A stretch of 64,000 nucleotides of DNA from SSSZ01 sp016790965 (GTDB taxonomy: Bacteria; Pseudomonadota; Gammaproteobacteria; Burkholderiales; Rhodocyclaceae): positions 41,589-105,588 of the forward strand of contig JAEUNZ010000006.1 in NCBI GenBank assembly GCA_016790965.1, read 5' to 3'. Positions within the stretch are counted from its first letter, which is position 1. The number at the start of each line of letters is the position of its first letter. Under the pieces are notes generated by a model. That model was given only the letters and a program-made list of their open reading frames with translations, made no database searches and was not told where the DNA came from. Position numbers and translations under genes: made by a program. Positions 17,020-24,939 of the stretch are shown here, in pieces.

Positions 17020-17834
17020 AACCCCCAGCCCCCCCCCTCACGACTTCCGAAGAAGCCCTCAGCCGCCTTCTCTGCGAAGACCTCGCCCCTGCTTCCAGCG
17101 CTCCTCAGCCGCCTGCCGGTCTTCTCGACCGGGTGCGCGCCAGCGCCGCTGCCCGGGCCGCCCTGACCACCGTGCGTGCCCGGCAGGACACCTGGCGCAA
17201 GGTCATGGCCGGGGTGCGCAAGAAAGTGCTGTGGGACGGCCCCCAGGGCGCCTCGGTCCTACTCGAATTCCAGCCCGGGGTGAAGTTGCCAGGCCATCGC
17301 CACGCCTGGCTGGAGGAGGGAATTTGCCTTTCGGGTGGACTGCTGGTCGGCGACCTGGAACTCGGCCCTGGCGACTACCAAGCCTCCCCTCCGGGCAGTC
17401 GCCACGCCGCCATCACCAGTTGCCCGCGACGCGGTGCCCTCGCCTACCTGCGGGGCACTTCCCTCGGACACCCCGGCCACCAGATTGGCGAACTCCTTGG
17501 TGGGCTCCTGCCCGGGCAGGGCGCCCCTCAACGCACCGTGCTCCTGCGCGACGGCGGCTGGCAGCCCGTCGCTCCGGGGGTGGAGGTTCTCCCCCTGTGG
17601 TCGGGTGGCGGCATCGAGTCGCGTTTCGTCCGCCTGTCCCCCGGGGCAAGCCTGCCGGGTCACGGCCATCCGGTCGACGAGGAGTGCATGATGCTGGAAG
17701 GCGAACTCTACTTCGGCGACCTCCTCGTCCAGGCCGGCGATTTCCATCTCGCCCCGGCGGGCACCTGCCACGGTGATGTCTGTTCCGAAAGTGGGGCACT
17801 GCTCTTCGTGCGCGGCGGAGCGCTAGGGTCATGA
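17016..17834 (+). CDS. Tandem-cupin, ChrR-like protein, possible sigma-factor regulator
   Basis: A 272-residue protein with two cupin domains. The first (about residues 75-150) has PGHRHAWLEEG..GDYQASPPGSRH; the second (about 190-265) has PGHGHPVDEECMMLEG..GDFHLAPAGTCHGD. Both carry the His/Glu metal-binding set. ChrR-type anti-sigma factors combine an N-terminal zinc anti-sigma domain with a cupin. Here the first 60 residues lack the usual His/Cys zinc motif, so anti-sigma activity is only suggested by position. It overlaps the sigma gene and the next gene by four bases each, giving a tightly coupled operon. Confidence 0.8.
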   Translation: MKPPAPPLTTSEEALSRLLCEDLAPASSAPQPPAGLLDRVRASAAARAALTTVRARQDTWRKVMAGVRKKVLWDGPQGASVLLEFQPGVKLPGHRHAWLEEGICLSGGLLVGDLELGPGDYQASPPGSRHAAITSCPRRGALAYLRGTSLGHPGHQIGELLGGLLPGQGAPQRTVLLRDGGWQPVAPGVEVLPLWSGGGIESRFVRLSPGASLPGHGHPVDEECMMLEGELYFGDLLVQAGDFHLAPAGTCHGDVCSESGALLFVRGGALGS

Positions 17835-18337
17835 AGAGTCACTTCGTCCTGGTCAGCCGCTGGCTGCTGCCCGCTCCCCGCGAGCGGGTCTGGGAATTGC
17901 TCGTCCATCCTGAGCGCTGGCCCCACTGGTGGCCCCGGCTTGAGAGCGCTTGCCGAACGGTGCCGGGCGCGGCCGATGGCCTTGGAGCAGTGACGGAATT
18001 CCGCTGGAACAGCGGCCTGGGTTACCGCATCGAATTCGCAGTCGCCACTGTGCGTGTCCAGGCTCCGAGCGAACTTGAAGGCGAAGTCCGCGGCAACCTT
18101 CGGGGTAGTGGCCTTTGGCTCTTGGAGGAAGCGGGGAGTGGGGCATGCCTCACGTATCGTTGGGACGTGCACCTGGAGAAAACCTGGATGCGCCTCCTCG
18201 CGCCGCTGCTCTGGCCCGTCTTTGCCCAGCGCCACTTCCGCGTCATGCGCGACGGCGCCCGCGCCATGGCCCGCCAACTGGGCTGTGAAGCGGGTCGGGT
18301 CGAGGAATGGTCGAGTCTGACCTTGCGGCCGAGTTGA
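17831..18337 (+). CDS. SRPBCC-family (START/Bet v1-like) protein
   Basis: A 168-residue protein beginning FVLVSRWLLPAPRERVWELLVHPERWPHWWP, the typical N-terminal strand-helix of polyketide cyclase/SRPBCC proteins, with CLTYRWDVHLEKTWMRLLAPLLWPVFAQRHFRVM later. The fold makes a hydrophobic ligand-binding cavity; the ligand is unknown. Coupled by ATGA overlap to the tandem-cupin gene. The trio sigma-cupin-SRPBCC suggests a stress regulon sensing a small hydrophobic or oxidised molecule (inference). Confidence 0.82.
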   Translation: MKSHFVLVSRWLLPAPRERVWELLVHPERWPHWWPRLESACRTVPGAADGLGAVTEFRWNSGLGYRIEFAVATVRVQAPSELEGEVRGNLRGSGLWLLEEAGSGACLTYRWDVHLEKTWMRLLAPLLWPVFAQRHFRVMRDGARAMARQLGCEAGRVEEWSSLTLRPS

Positions 18338-18393
18338 GGAACTTCCCCCGGAGCGGGGGGCCTATCGCTTCAATCCTTACCTGGAAGGCGATC

Positions 18394-18918
18394 ATGAAAT
18401 CTCTCTTTTCTCCCCTGGCAGCGATGTTTCTTGCCGTTGCGCAGTCCGCCTGGGCAGCGGCGCCGGTGGAAGGGTCCGTAGCGCCGGATTTTTCGCTTCC
18501 CGACGCCAGCGGCAAGGAAAGGCGCCTCGCCGATTGGCGGGGACGCTGGCTGGTACTCTATTTCTACCCCAAGGACGATACGCCGGGCTGTACTACCGAG
18601 GCGCGCAATTTCCGCGACCGTCTGGAACGTTTTGCGGCCCAGAAGGCCGAGGTGGTCGGGGTCAGCCTGGACGATGGCGCTTCTCACCGGGCCTTTGCCG
18701 ACAAGCACCGCCTGCCCTTCACCCTGCTATCCGACGCCGGGGGTACGGTGGCGAAGCGCTACGGCGCCCTGTCCGACTTCGGCGTATTTCGCTTTGCCAA
18801 GCGCTACACCTTCCTCATCGACCCCGAGGGACGCATTGCCCGGGCCTATCTCAAGGTCGATGCGGAGGGTCATGCGGAGGAGGTTCTGGCAGATATCCGC
18901 CGCCTGGGCGGGGCGTGA
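18394..18918 (+). CDS. Exported peroxiredoxin, BCP/PrxQ type
   Basis: A 174-residue protein with a signal peptide ending in SAWAAA, then VAPDFSLPDASGKERRLADWRG, LYFYPKDDTPGCTTEARNF, and LIDPEGRIARAYLKVD. The peroxidatic Cys is in TPGCT. The resolving Cys usually five residues later in PrxQ (CxxxxC) is absent (GCTTEAR), so it should work as a 1-Cys or atypical enzyme in the periplasm. A GGAAGG ribosome site precedes ATG 18394. It precedes ahpC-ahpF, making a three-gene peroxide-defence cluster. Confidence 0.88.
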   Translation: MKSLFSPLAAMFLAVAQSAWAAAPVEGSVAPDFSLPDASGKERRLADWRGRWLVLYFYPKDDTPGCTTEARNFRDRLERFAAQKAEVVGVSLDDGASHRAFADKHRLPFTLLSDAGGTVAKRYGALSDFGVFRFAKRYTFLIDPEGRIARAYLKVDAEGHAEEVLADIRRLGGA

Positions 18919-18926
18919 GCGACGGC

Positions 18927-18963
18927 ATAGGCATTGCCTATGGTGATCATCGGGTCATTCAAT
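18927..18963 (+). promoter_or_regulatory. OxyR-type operator upstream of ahpC
   Basis: The region reads ATAG-N7-CTAT-N7-ATCG-N7-CAAT, exactly the spacing of the four-tetramer OxyR motif (ATAG-N7-CTAT-N7-ATAG-N7-CTAT); the first half is perfect and the second half has two mismatches. It ends about 70 bases before the ahpC ATG. A possible promoter, TTGGAT with TAGACT 18 bases later, follows it. Activation of ahpCF by OxyR under peroxide stress is well known in related bacteria. Confidence 0.72.
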
Positions 18964-19031
18964 TGGATTGATGGGCGTGGACTTTCTAGACTGGCGTTAT
19001 TGTTTTTCCACCCAACCCAGGAGTCATCGCC

Positions 19032-19595
19032 ATGTCCCTCATCAATACCGAAATCAAGCCCTTCAAAGCCACCGCATTCCACAACGGCAAGTTCGTCCCG
19101 GTCACCGATGCCGACCTGAAGGGCAAGTGGTCCGTGGTCTTCTTCTACCCCGCCGACTTCACCTTTGTCTGCCCCACCGAACTGGGTGATCTGGCCGACG
19201 AGTACGCCAAGTTTCGCGATCTGGGCGTCGAGATCTACGCCGTCTCCACCGACACCCACTTCACCCACAAGGCCTGGCACGACACCTCAGACACCATCAA
19301 GAAGATCGCCTACCCCATGGTCGGCGACCCCACCGGCACCATCACCCGCAATTTCGGCGTGATGATCGAGGAAGAAGGTCTGGCCCTGCGCGGCAGCTTC
19401 CTCGTCAACCCGGAGGGCGTGATCAAGGTCGCCGAGATCCACGATCTGGGCATCGGTCGCGACGCCAAGGAACTGCTGCGCAAGGTGCAGGCCGCCCAGT
19501 ACGTGGCCTCCCACCCGGGCGAAGTCTGCCCCGCCAAGTGGACCCCGGGCGAAGCCACCCTGGCTCCTTCTCTGGACCTCGTCGGAAAAATCTAA
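19032..19595 (+). CDS. ahpC: Alkyl hydroperoxide reductase subunit C
   Basis: A 187-residue typical 2-Cys peroxiredoxin. The peroxidatic Cys is in FYPADFTFVCPTEL (about residue 48) and the resolving Cys in HPGEVCPAKW (about residue 167). It reduces hydrogen peroxide, organic peroxides and peroxynitrite, taking electrons from AhpF. CAGGAG lies eight bases before ATG. ahpF follows 100 bases downstream with a short GC-rich hairpin between them, which may set relative expression. Confidence 0.97.
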   Translation: MSLINTEIKPFKATAFHNGKFVPVTDADLKGKWSVVFFYPADFTFVCPTELGDLADEYAKFRDLGVEIYAVSTDTHFTHKAWHDTSDTIKKIAYPMVGDPTGTITRNFGVMIEEEGLALRGSFLVNPEGVIKVAEIHDLGIGRDAKELLRKVQAAQYVASHPGEVCPAKWTPGEATLAPSLDLVGKI

Positions 19596-19610
19596 AGAAG
19601 TCTCGGTACC

Positions 19611-19630
19611 CTCCCCCGCTCGCGGGGGAG
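19611..19630. other. GC-rich hairpin in the ahpC-ahpF gap
   Basis: CTCCCCCGCTCGCGGGGGAG is a perfect short stem-loop 15 bp after the ahpC stop. There is no T-run, so it is more likely an mRNA 3' stabiliser or partial attenuator than a strong terminator. Confidence 0.5.
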
Positions 19631-19694
19631 CGGGATTCCACCGCCAAGCGGCTACCGGCCGTTTGCCAGTGCAATTCTTTCACGGGAGAAAATC

Positions 19695-21275
19695 ATGCTC
19701 GACGCCGCCATCAAGGCCCAATTGACGGCCTATCTCGAAAAACTCCAGCGCCCCATCGAACTGGTGGCGTCCCTGGACGACAGCGCCAAGGCTCAAGAGA
19801 TGCGAGGCTTGCTCGTCGATATCGCCGGACTTTCGGCGAAGGTGACCCTGCGGGAGAACGGCGTTGCCACCCTGCGTCCATCCTTCGCCATCGGCGTGCC
19901 GGGGGAGGCCGCCCGCATCCACTTCGCCGGCCTGCCCATGGGGCACGAATTCACGTCCCTGGTGCTGGCGTTGTTGCAGACCGGCGGCCATCCGCCCAAG
20001 GTGGACGCAGCGGTGATCGAGCAAATCAAGGCCTTGCCAGGGACTTTCCGCTTCGAGACCTTCATTTCCCTCTCCTGCCACAACTGTCCGGACGTGGTGC
20101 AGGCCCTCAACCTGATGGCCGTGCTCAACCCTGGCGTGGAGAGCGTCATGATCGACGGCGCCCTGTTCCCCGACGAGGTCGCCAGCCGCAAGATCATGGC
20201 GGTGCCTACCGTCTTCCTAAATGGCGAAGCCTTCGGGCAGGGCCGCATGACTATCGAGGAAATCCTCGCCAAGGTCGATAGCGGTGCCGCTGCCCGGGAG
20301 GCGGAAAAGATTGCCGGCAAGGAAGCCTTCGACGTTCTCGTCGTCGGCGGCGGACCGGCGGGAGCGGCCGCCGCGATTTACGCGGCGCGCAAGGGCATCC
20401 GCACCGGCGTGGTCGCCGAGCGCTTCGGCGGCCAGGTGATGGACACCCTGGCCATCGAAAACTTCATATCGGTAAAAGAAACCGACGGCCCCAAATTGGC
20501 CGCCGCCCTCGAGCAGCACGTCAAGCAGTACGACGTGGATGTGATGAACCTGCAGCGGGCGGAAGCCCTCGTGCCTGCCGGCGAAGACGGCCTTGCTACG
20601 GTGCGCCTGGCGAGCGGCGCCGAGTTGCGGAGCCGCAGCGTCATTGTCGCTACGGGTGCCCGGTGGCGCGAGATGAATGTGCCCGGCGAGAAGGAATACA
20701 AGGCCAAGGGCGTGTGTTTCTGCCCGCACTGCGACGGGCCGTTGTTCAAGGGCAAGCGGGTGGCGGTGATCGGCGGCGGCAATTCCGGAGTCGAGGCGGC
20801 CATCGACCTGGCCGGCATCGTTGCCCATGTGACGCTCCTCGAATTCGACGGCAAGCTGCGGGCCGATGCAGTGCTGCAAAGGAAGCTGGCCACCCTGCCC
20901 AACGTCACCGTTGTCACCCAGGCGCTGACGACCGAGGTGGTCGGCGACGGCGAAAAAGTGACCGGCTTGATCTACCAGGATCGGGTGACGGGCGAGAAGC
21001 ACACGGTGGAATTGGCTGGCATCTTCGTCCAGATCGGCCTGCTGCCCAATACCGATTGGCTGAAGGGCTCGGTCGCCCTGTCCAACCGAGGCGAAATCGA
21101 GGTGGATGCTCGGGGTCAGACTTCCGTGCCGGGCATTTTCGCCGCCGGCGACTGCACGACGGTGCCCTACAAGCAGATCGTCATTGCCATGGGCGAAGGC
21201 GCCAAGGCCTCCCTGGGGGCCTTCGACCACCTGATTCGCATGCCTTCATCGCCCAGGTTGGCACTGGCGGCCTGA
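19695..21275 (+). CDS. ahpF: Alkyl hydroperoxide reductase subunit F
   Basis: A 526-residue flavoprotein disulfide reductase. An N-terminal tandem thioredoxin-like domain carries LSCHNCPDVVQA (CHNC, about residue 130). The FAD/NAD domains carry VVGGGPAGAAAAIYAA, FCPHCDGPLFKGKRVAVIGGGNSGVEAA (redox CPHC) and the final FAD motif GIFAAGDCTTVPYKQI. It transfers electrons from NADH to AhpC. Length matches E. coli AhpF (521). It ends with a slight Pro/Ser/Ala tail. Confidence 0.97.
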   Translation: MLDAAIKAQLTAYLEKLQRPIELVASLDDSAKAQEMRGLLVDIAGLSAKVTLRENGVATLRPSFAIGVPGEAARIHFAGLPMGHEFTSLVLALLQTGGHPPKVDAAVIEQIKALPGTFRFETFISLSCHNCPDVVQALNLMAVLNPGVESVMIDGALFPDEVASRKIMAVPTVFLNGEAFGQGRMTIEEILAKVDSGAAAREAEKIAGKEAFDVLVVGGGPAGAAAAIYAARKGIRTGVVAERFGGQVMDTLAIENFISVKETDGPKLAAALEQHVKQYDVDVMNLQRAEALVPAGEDGLATVRLASGAELRSRSVIVATGARWREMNVPGEKEYKAKGVCFCPHCDGPLFKGKRVAVIGGGNSGVEAAIDLAGIVAHVTLLEFDGKLRADAVLQRKLATLPNVTVVTQALTTEVVGDGEKVTGLIYQDRVTGEKHTVELAGIFVQIGLLPNTDWLKGSVALSNRGEIEVDARGQTSVPGIFAAGDCTTVPYKQIVIAMGEGAKASLGAFDHLIRMPSSPRLALAA

Positions 21276-21281
21276 GGGGGC

Positions 21282-22109
21282 TTAGGTCCGTGTCAGAAGC
21301 TTGGGCAGGGAACGCGCGCTCTGAGGGTCGACGCGCCCCTTGCCCGTCGCCCGCCGTGCGATGCTTCGCCACAGGGCTTTGGCGGGCGCGTCCAACTTTT
21401 CAAGGCCAAGGTAACGCTTGAAAAACCATAGGCGGTCAGAGAGCGTCCAGTGGAGCGAGGGGATGAGCAGGGAATACAGGTCGCGCTGGGCGCACTGGCC
21501 CCTAAAAGCCCGCCTACGAGATTTTTCCAGATCGATGACCCGCGCTTCCACGCCTCCATCAGGCCGGGTGCGGATGTAGATGTGCTTGGGGAAGAAGCAA
21601 CTGTGCTGGAGGCGCGCATCGTGCATGCGGCGCAGTAGATCGGCCACCGCCTGCAGAACCTGGCGGCGGACGGCACGTGGTGGCACGCCATCCCGCAGCC
21701 AGCGGCTGACCAGTTCTTGCACGGAAACGTAGTCGACCAGTTCTTCGGTGGCGAGGATGGCCCTATGCCCCTTCGGATCGCGGCGCACGGCAAAATAGAC
21801 TGGGACGAGGGCCGGAATCCCCAGGGAACGGTAGAGCTCGATGCGCTCGAATTCACGTTGGAAGGTGGGGACACCCCTGATAGGATGGCTCAGGGCAAAA
21901 GTGCCATGGTTTTCCTGGCGTTTGAGGAAGACAGCACGGCTACCGCCTTCCGGCAGAGCCAGTTCGACCCGGCTGACGCCACTCCAGCCGCCCCGTCGGC
22001 GATTGGGCTCCTCGAACCATGGCGCCTCCAGGGCCCACACCTGATCGAATTCCTGCAGGTGGTTGTGGGCCAGGATGCGCTGCCAATCACGGTGGATGAA
22101 ATCGCTCAT
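21282..22109 (-). CDS. InaA/Kdo-kinase-like lipopolysaccharide kinase family protein
   Basis: A 275-residue small protein-kinase fold: SRVELALPEGGSRAVFLKRQ (Lys in the ATP site), RGVPTFQREFERIELY, VPVYFAVR, HDARLQHSCFFPKHIYIRT in the catalytic-loop position, and VIDLEKSRRR as the metal-binding DLE. This matches the InaA/WaaP/KdkA-like group, which includes kinases of lipopolysaccharide core sugars. I chose ATG 22109 because upstream residues of the frame look random. A SAM methyltransferase lies 95 bases upstream on the same strand. Confidence 0.82.
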   Translation of the reverse strand: MSDFIHRDWQRILAHNHLQEFDQVWALEAPWFEEPNRRRGGWSGVSRVELALPEGGSRAVFLKRQENHGTFALSHPIRGVPTFQREFERIELYRSLGIPALVPVYFAVRRDPKGHRAILATEELVDYVSVQELVSRWLRDGVPPRAVRRQVLQAVADLLRRMHDARLQHSCFFPKHIYIRTRPDGGVEARVIDLEKSRRRAFRGQCAQRDLYSLLIPSLHWTLSDRLWFFKRYLGLEKLDAPAKALWRSIARRATGKGRVDPQSARSLPKLLTRT

Positions 22110-22204
22110 GCCGTCAAGCTGGGTAAAGGCAGGCCTGGCCCGTTCTCTCCCGCGGCGCCGGGCCAAGAGCGAGGGGGAGGACAATGGCCATCGTCCCCTG
22201 CCCG

Positions 22205-22900
22205 CTAGCGGCCGACTCGCAGGACGTAGGCACGCCACTTGTCCCAATATTTCAGGAAATCCACGCTGCCGACCACTTGTAACCCCGCCTCGGCAAACTC
22301 GGCCTCGATATCGGAACGTGGAAGCAAAAGCCGGTCACGGGGAGCGGCATCCTCTCCACGGCGCAACTTGCGGGTCTGCTTGCGTTTATGGCGCCAAGCC
22401 CTGTAATTGCCATCGACCCAAAGGGACACGATGACGGTGCCTGAGCTAATGCGGGCGAATTCCTTGAGGATGCGCACCCGGTCTTCCCGTTGCTGGATAT
22501 GGTGTAGCAGTCTGATACAGAAAACGCACTCGACGAAATCGTCAGGCAAGCCGGTTCCAAACGCAGAACACTGAAAGGCCTTTGCGATACGTGCCGTGAT
22601 CGGACCGGGACGGTGCTGCATGCCGGTGTCGATCATGGCCTGGCTGTTGTCTGCGGCGAAAATGATCCTATCGGGGGACTCGGCCAGCATCTCCCAGAAT
22701 CGGCCCGTACCGCAGGGCAGATCCAGGACGGATTGCGGATTGCCGGCGAGATGGAGGGCCTTGCGTGCCATTCCGATTTCGCGCCAGGTCGACAAACGCC
22801 GCCAGAATCCATTGTCATGCTTTTCGAGGTATTCGACGGCGTGGTCCGGCGTGTATTTTTCGGAGAATTCATAACTCGGGGACGGTTCTTTAGAGGTCAT
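22205..22900 (-). CDS. Class I SAM-dependent methyltransferase
   Basis: A 231-residue protein with motif I SVLDLPCGTGRFWEML (about residue 57), the acidic residue ending strand 2 in IIFAADNSQAMI, and FVECVFCIRLLHHI in the motif IV position. The C-terminal part has DRLLLPRSDIEAEFAEAGL. The substrate is unknown. Placement upstream of an InaA-like kinase suggests envelope glycolipid modification (inference). Confidence 0.85.
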   Translation of the reverse strand: MTSKEPSPSYEFSEKYTPDHAVEYLEKHDNGFWRRLSTWREIGMARKALHLAGNPQSVLDLPCGTGRFWEMLAESPDRIIFAADNSQAMIDTGMQHRPGPITARIAKAFQCSAFGTGLPDDFVECVFCIRLLHHIQQREDRVRILKEFARISSGTVIVSLWVDGNYRAWRHKRKQTRKLRRGEDAAPRDRLLLPRSDIEAEFAEAGLQVVGSVDFLKYWDKWRAYVLRVGR

Positions 22901-23039
22901 CGGGAGCCTGGTGCCGAAAAAGTGTTGGTCGGTACGATGGAGCGCAATGGGAGACTCTGGATGGTGAGATCAGCCCAAAGGCGGGAGCTTAACAGAGGCC
23001 GGGGCGCCGCCGGAGTGCATCTTCGCACCGCAAGTTACA

Positions 23040-23071
23040 AGGCCGCTGACCCTTGCGGATCAGCGGCCTTC
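23040..23071. terminator. Stem-loop next to tRNA-Met
   Basis: AAGGCCGCTGA and TCAGCGGCCTT form an 11-bp perfect stem around CCCTTGCGGA. On the plus strand it is followed by CGAATTTTTG. It lies seven bases from the tRNA 3' end, so it probably terminates the tRNA transcript, although the T-run is on the other strand. Confidence 0.55.
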
Positions 23072-23078
23072 GAATTTT

Positions 23079-23155
23079 TGGTGGTGATGGGCAGAATCGA
23101 ACTGCCGACCTATGGGTTATGAATCCATCGCTCTAACCGTCTGAGCTACATCACC
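23079..23155 (-). tRNA. tRNA-Met (CAU)
   Basis: A 77-nt cloverleaf including encoded CCA. The acceptor stem is GGTGATG with CATCACC, the D arm is GCTC...GAGC, the anticodon loop is TTCATAA (anticodon CAT), and the T arm is GGCAG TTCGATT CTGCC. The anticodon stem has one A-C mismatch next to the loop. The intact GGTGATG...CATCACC acceptor and elongator-like loop favour tRNA-Met rather than Ile2. Confidence 0.93.
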
Positions 23156-23172
23156 ACACAATGAGGGCGCGC

Positions 23173-23202
23173 ATTATAGTTTGCCGGCCGGATTAGGGTC
23201 AA
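23173..23202 (-). promoter_or_regulatory. Sigma-70 promoter of tRNA-Met
   Basis: On the minus strand TTGACC (23202-23197) and TATAAT (23178-23173) are separated by 18 bp. This places the start of transcription about ten bases upstream of the tRNA 5' end. On the plus strand a separate TATAAT at 23219-23224 lies seven bases before the start codon of the next gene. Confidence 0.7.
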
Positions 23203-23230
23203 CGTTACAACGCTGGGCTATAATCGACCC

Positions 23231-23581
23231 ATGCCTGTGCCTTCAGCCATCTACGCCGCCATCGTCAATAGCGTCATCAGCGCTGTGGCGGACTTGCCGC
23301 CGTCTTCCCCTGAGGCGGCCATGATTGCGCTGTCCAGGGCGTTTCCGGCGGATAGTAAACTTGGCGAACTTACGCCACCGGTACAGCGGGAACTCCAGAT
23401 CAACGGCAGTACGCTCTTTGCTTCACCTGGCTTGCAATTGCGCGGCCCCAACAACCTGATCCTGATGCCCGGGGCCATCCAAGGGGCCGTGCCCATTCGA
23501 TACCAGCTCGATTTAATGGGCAACGTCCATCGCATCTGGATTCTCACCGCCGCCGAAGTCGCGGCCGCCAAATCCCAGTAA
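23231..23581 (+). CDS. Conserved-looking small protein of unknown function, upstream of miaB
   Basis: A 116-residue protein with no motif I recognise. Its first half is helical and small-residue rich (IYAAIVNSVISAVADLP); the second half is beta-like (LQINGSTLFASPGLQLRG, PIRYQLDLMGNVHRIWIL). No signal peptide or membrane span is obvious. It ends nine bases before miaB in the same direction, so cotranscription is likely. A TATAAT hexamer ends seven bases before the ATG and no Shine-Dalgarno is visible, so the mRNA may be leaderless (inference). Confidence 0.65.
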   Translation: MPVPSAIYAAIVNSVISAVADLPPSSPEAAMIALSRAFPADSKLGELTPPVQRELQINGSTLFASPGLQLRGPNNLILMPGAIQGAVPIRYQLDLMGNVHRIWILTAAEVAAAKSQ

Positions 23582-23589
23582 TTCTGCCT

Positions 23590-24939
23590 ATGCCTAAAAA
23601 GTTGTTCATCCGCACCTTCGGGTGCCAGATGAACGAGTACGATTCGGACAAGATGGCCGACGTGCTCGCCGCTGCCGAGGGAGTGGTCAAGACCGACCGT
23701 CCCGAAGACGCCGATATCATCCTCTTCAACACCTGCTCGGTGCGGGAAAAGGCCCAAGAGAAGGTCTTCCATGACCTGGGCCGGGTCAAGCACCTGAAAC
23801 AGCAAAATCCCGACCTCGTCATCGGCGTCGGCGGCTGTGTCGCCAGCCAGGAGGGCGATGCCATCGTTGCCCGGGCGCCTTACGTGGATGTGGTCTTCGG
23901 GCCCCAGACCCTGCATCGTCTCCCCCAACTCATCGCTGAGCGTAAGGCCAAGGGTAGGGCCGCCGTGGATGTTTCCTTTCCGGAAATAGAGAAATTCGAC
24001 GCCATGCCGCCGGCCGAGGTGAAGGGCGCCGCCGCCTTCGTGTCGATCATGGAGGGTTGCTCCAAGTTCTGCACCTTCTGCATCGTGCCCTACACCCGGG
24101 GCGGCGAGGTGTCCCGGCCCTTCACCGACATCCTCACCGAAGTCGCCGGTCTGGCGGCCAACGGGGTCAAGGAAGTCACGCTCCTCGGCCAGAACGTCAA
24201 TGCCTACCGGGGCGACATGGAAGGGAGCGAGGAAAAGGCTGATCTGGCGCTGCTCATTGAGTATATCGCCGAGGTGCCGGGGATCGAGCGCATCCGCTAC
24301 ACCACCTCTCATCCGCGAGAGATGACCCAGCGCTTGTTCGACACCTACCTCAAGGTGCCCAAGCTGGTCTCCCATCTTCATCTGCCCGTGCAGGCCGGTT
24401 CCGACCGGGTGCTGGCGGCCATGAAGCGGGGCTACACGGCCATCGAGTACAAGTCGATCATCCGCAAGCTGCGGGCGGCCCGGCCGGATATTTCGCTCTC
24501 TTCCGACTTCATCGTCGGCTTCCCGGGCGAGACCGACGAGGATTTCGAGAAGACCATGAAGCTCATCGACGATGTCGGTTTCGACACGTCCTTCAGCTTC
24601 ATCTACAGCCCCCGGCCCGGTACACCAGCCCTGGAACTCGCCGACGACACACCTGCCGAGGTGAAGTCCGCCCGCCTGACCCGTCTGCAGAAACGCATTG
24701 AAGAATTGGCCCAGGTCATCAGCCAGGCCATGGTGGGCAGCGTGCAGCGCGTGCTGGTCGAAGGGCGGTCGAAAAAGGACGCCAACGAACTGGCCGGGCG
24801 CACCGACAACAACCGGGTGGTGAATTTCGTGGGCGGGTCTGTCAACAGCGCGCGGCTGATCGACACCTTCGTTGATGTACGCATTACCGGGGCTTTACCC
24901 CACAGCCTGAGGGGCGAGATTGTCCTCCGCGAAAGCTAA
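23590..24939 (+). CDS. miaB: tRNA-2-methylthio-N6-dimethylallyladenosine synthase MiaB
   Basis: A 449-residue radical-SAM methylthiotransferase. The N-terminal UPF0004 domain has TFGCQMNEYDSD, FNTCSVREKAQEK and GVGGCVASQEG, whose three Cys bind one 4Fe-4S cluster. The radical-SAM motif is MEGCSKFCTFCIVPYTRG (CxxxCxxC). A C-terminal TRAM domain holds RVLVEGRSKKD and GRTDNNRVVNF. It adds a methylthio group to i6A37 in tRNAs. It overlaps the phoH-like start by 20 bases, heading the miaB-phoH-ybeY-corC-lnt operon. Confidence 0.97.
   Translation: MPKKLFIRTFGCQMNEYDSDKMADVLAAAEGVVKTDRPEDADIILFNTCSVREKAQEKVFHDLGRVKHLKQQNPDLVIGVGGCVASQEGDAIVARAPYVDVVFGPQTLHRLPQLIAERKAKGRAAVDVSFPEIEKFDAMPPAEVKGAAAFVSIMEGCSKFCTFCIVPYTRGGEVSRPFTDILTEVAGLAANGVKEVTLLGQNVNAYRGDMEGSEEKADLALLIEYIAEVPGIERIRYTTSHPREMTQRLFDTYLKVPKLVSHLHLPVQAGSDRVLAAMKRGYTAIEYKSIIRKLRAARPDISLSSDFIVGFPGETDEDFEKTMKLIDDVGFDTSFSFIYSPRPGTPALELADDTPAEVKSARLTRLQKRIEELAQVISQAMVGSVQRVLVEGRSKKDANELAGRTDNNRVVNFVGGSVNSARLIDTFVDVRITGALPHSLRGEIVLRES

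Noticed and set aside
22613..23122. 169-residue plus-strand frame ending at the tRNA.
   Set aside because: It is antisense to the methyltransferase and reads through the tRNA-Met gene; the ending GRIELPTYGL is the usual false peptide from a tRNA.
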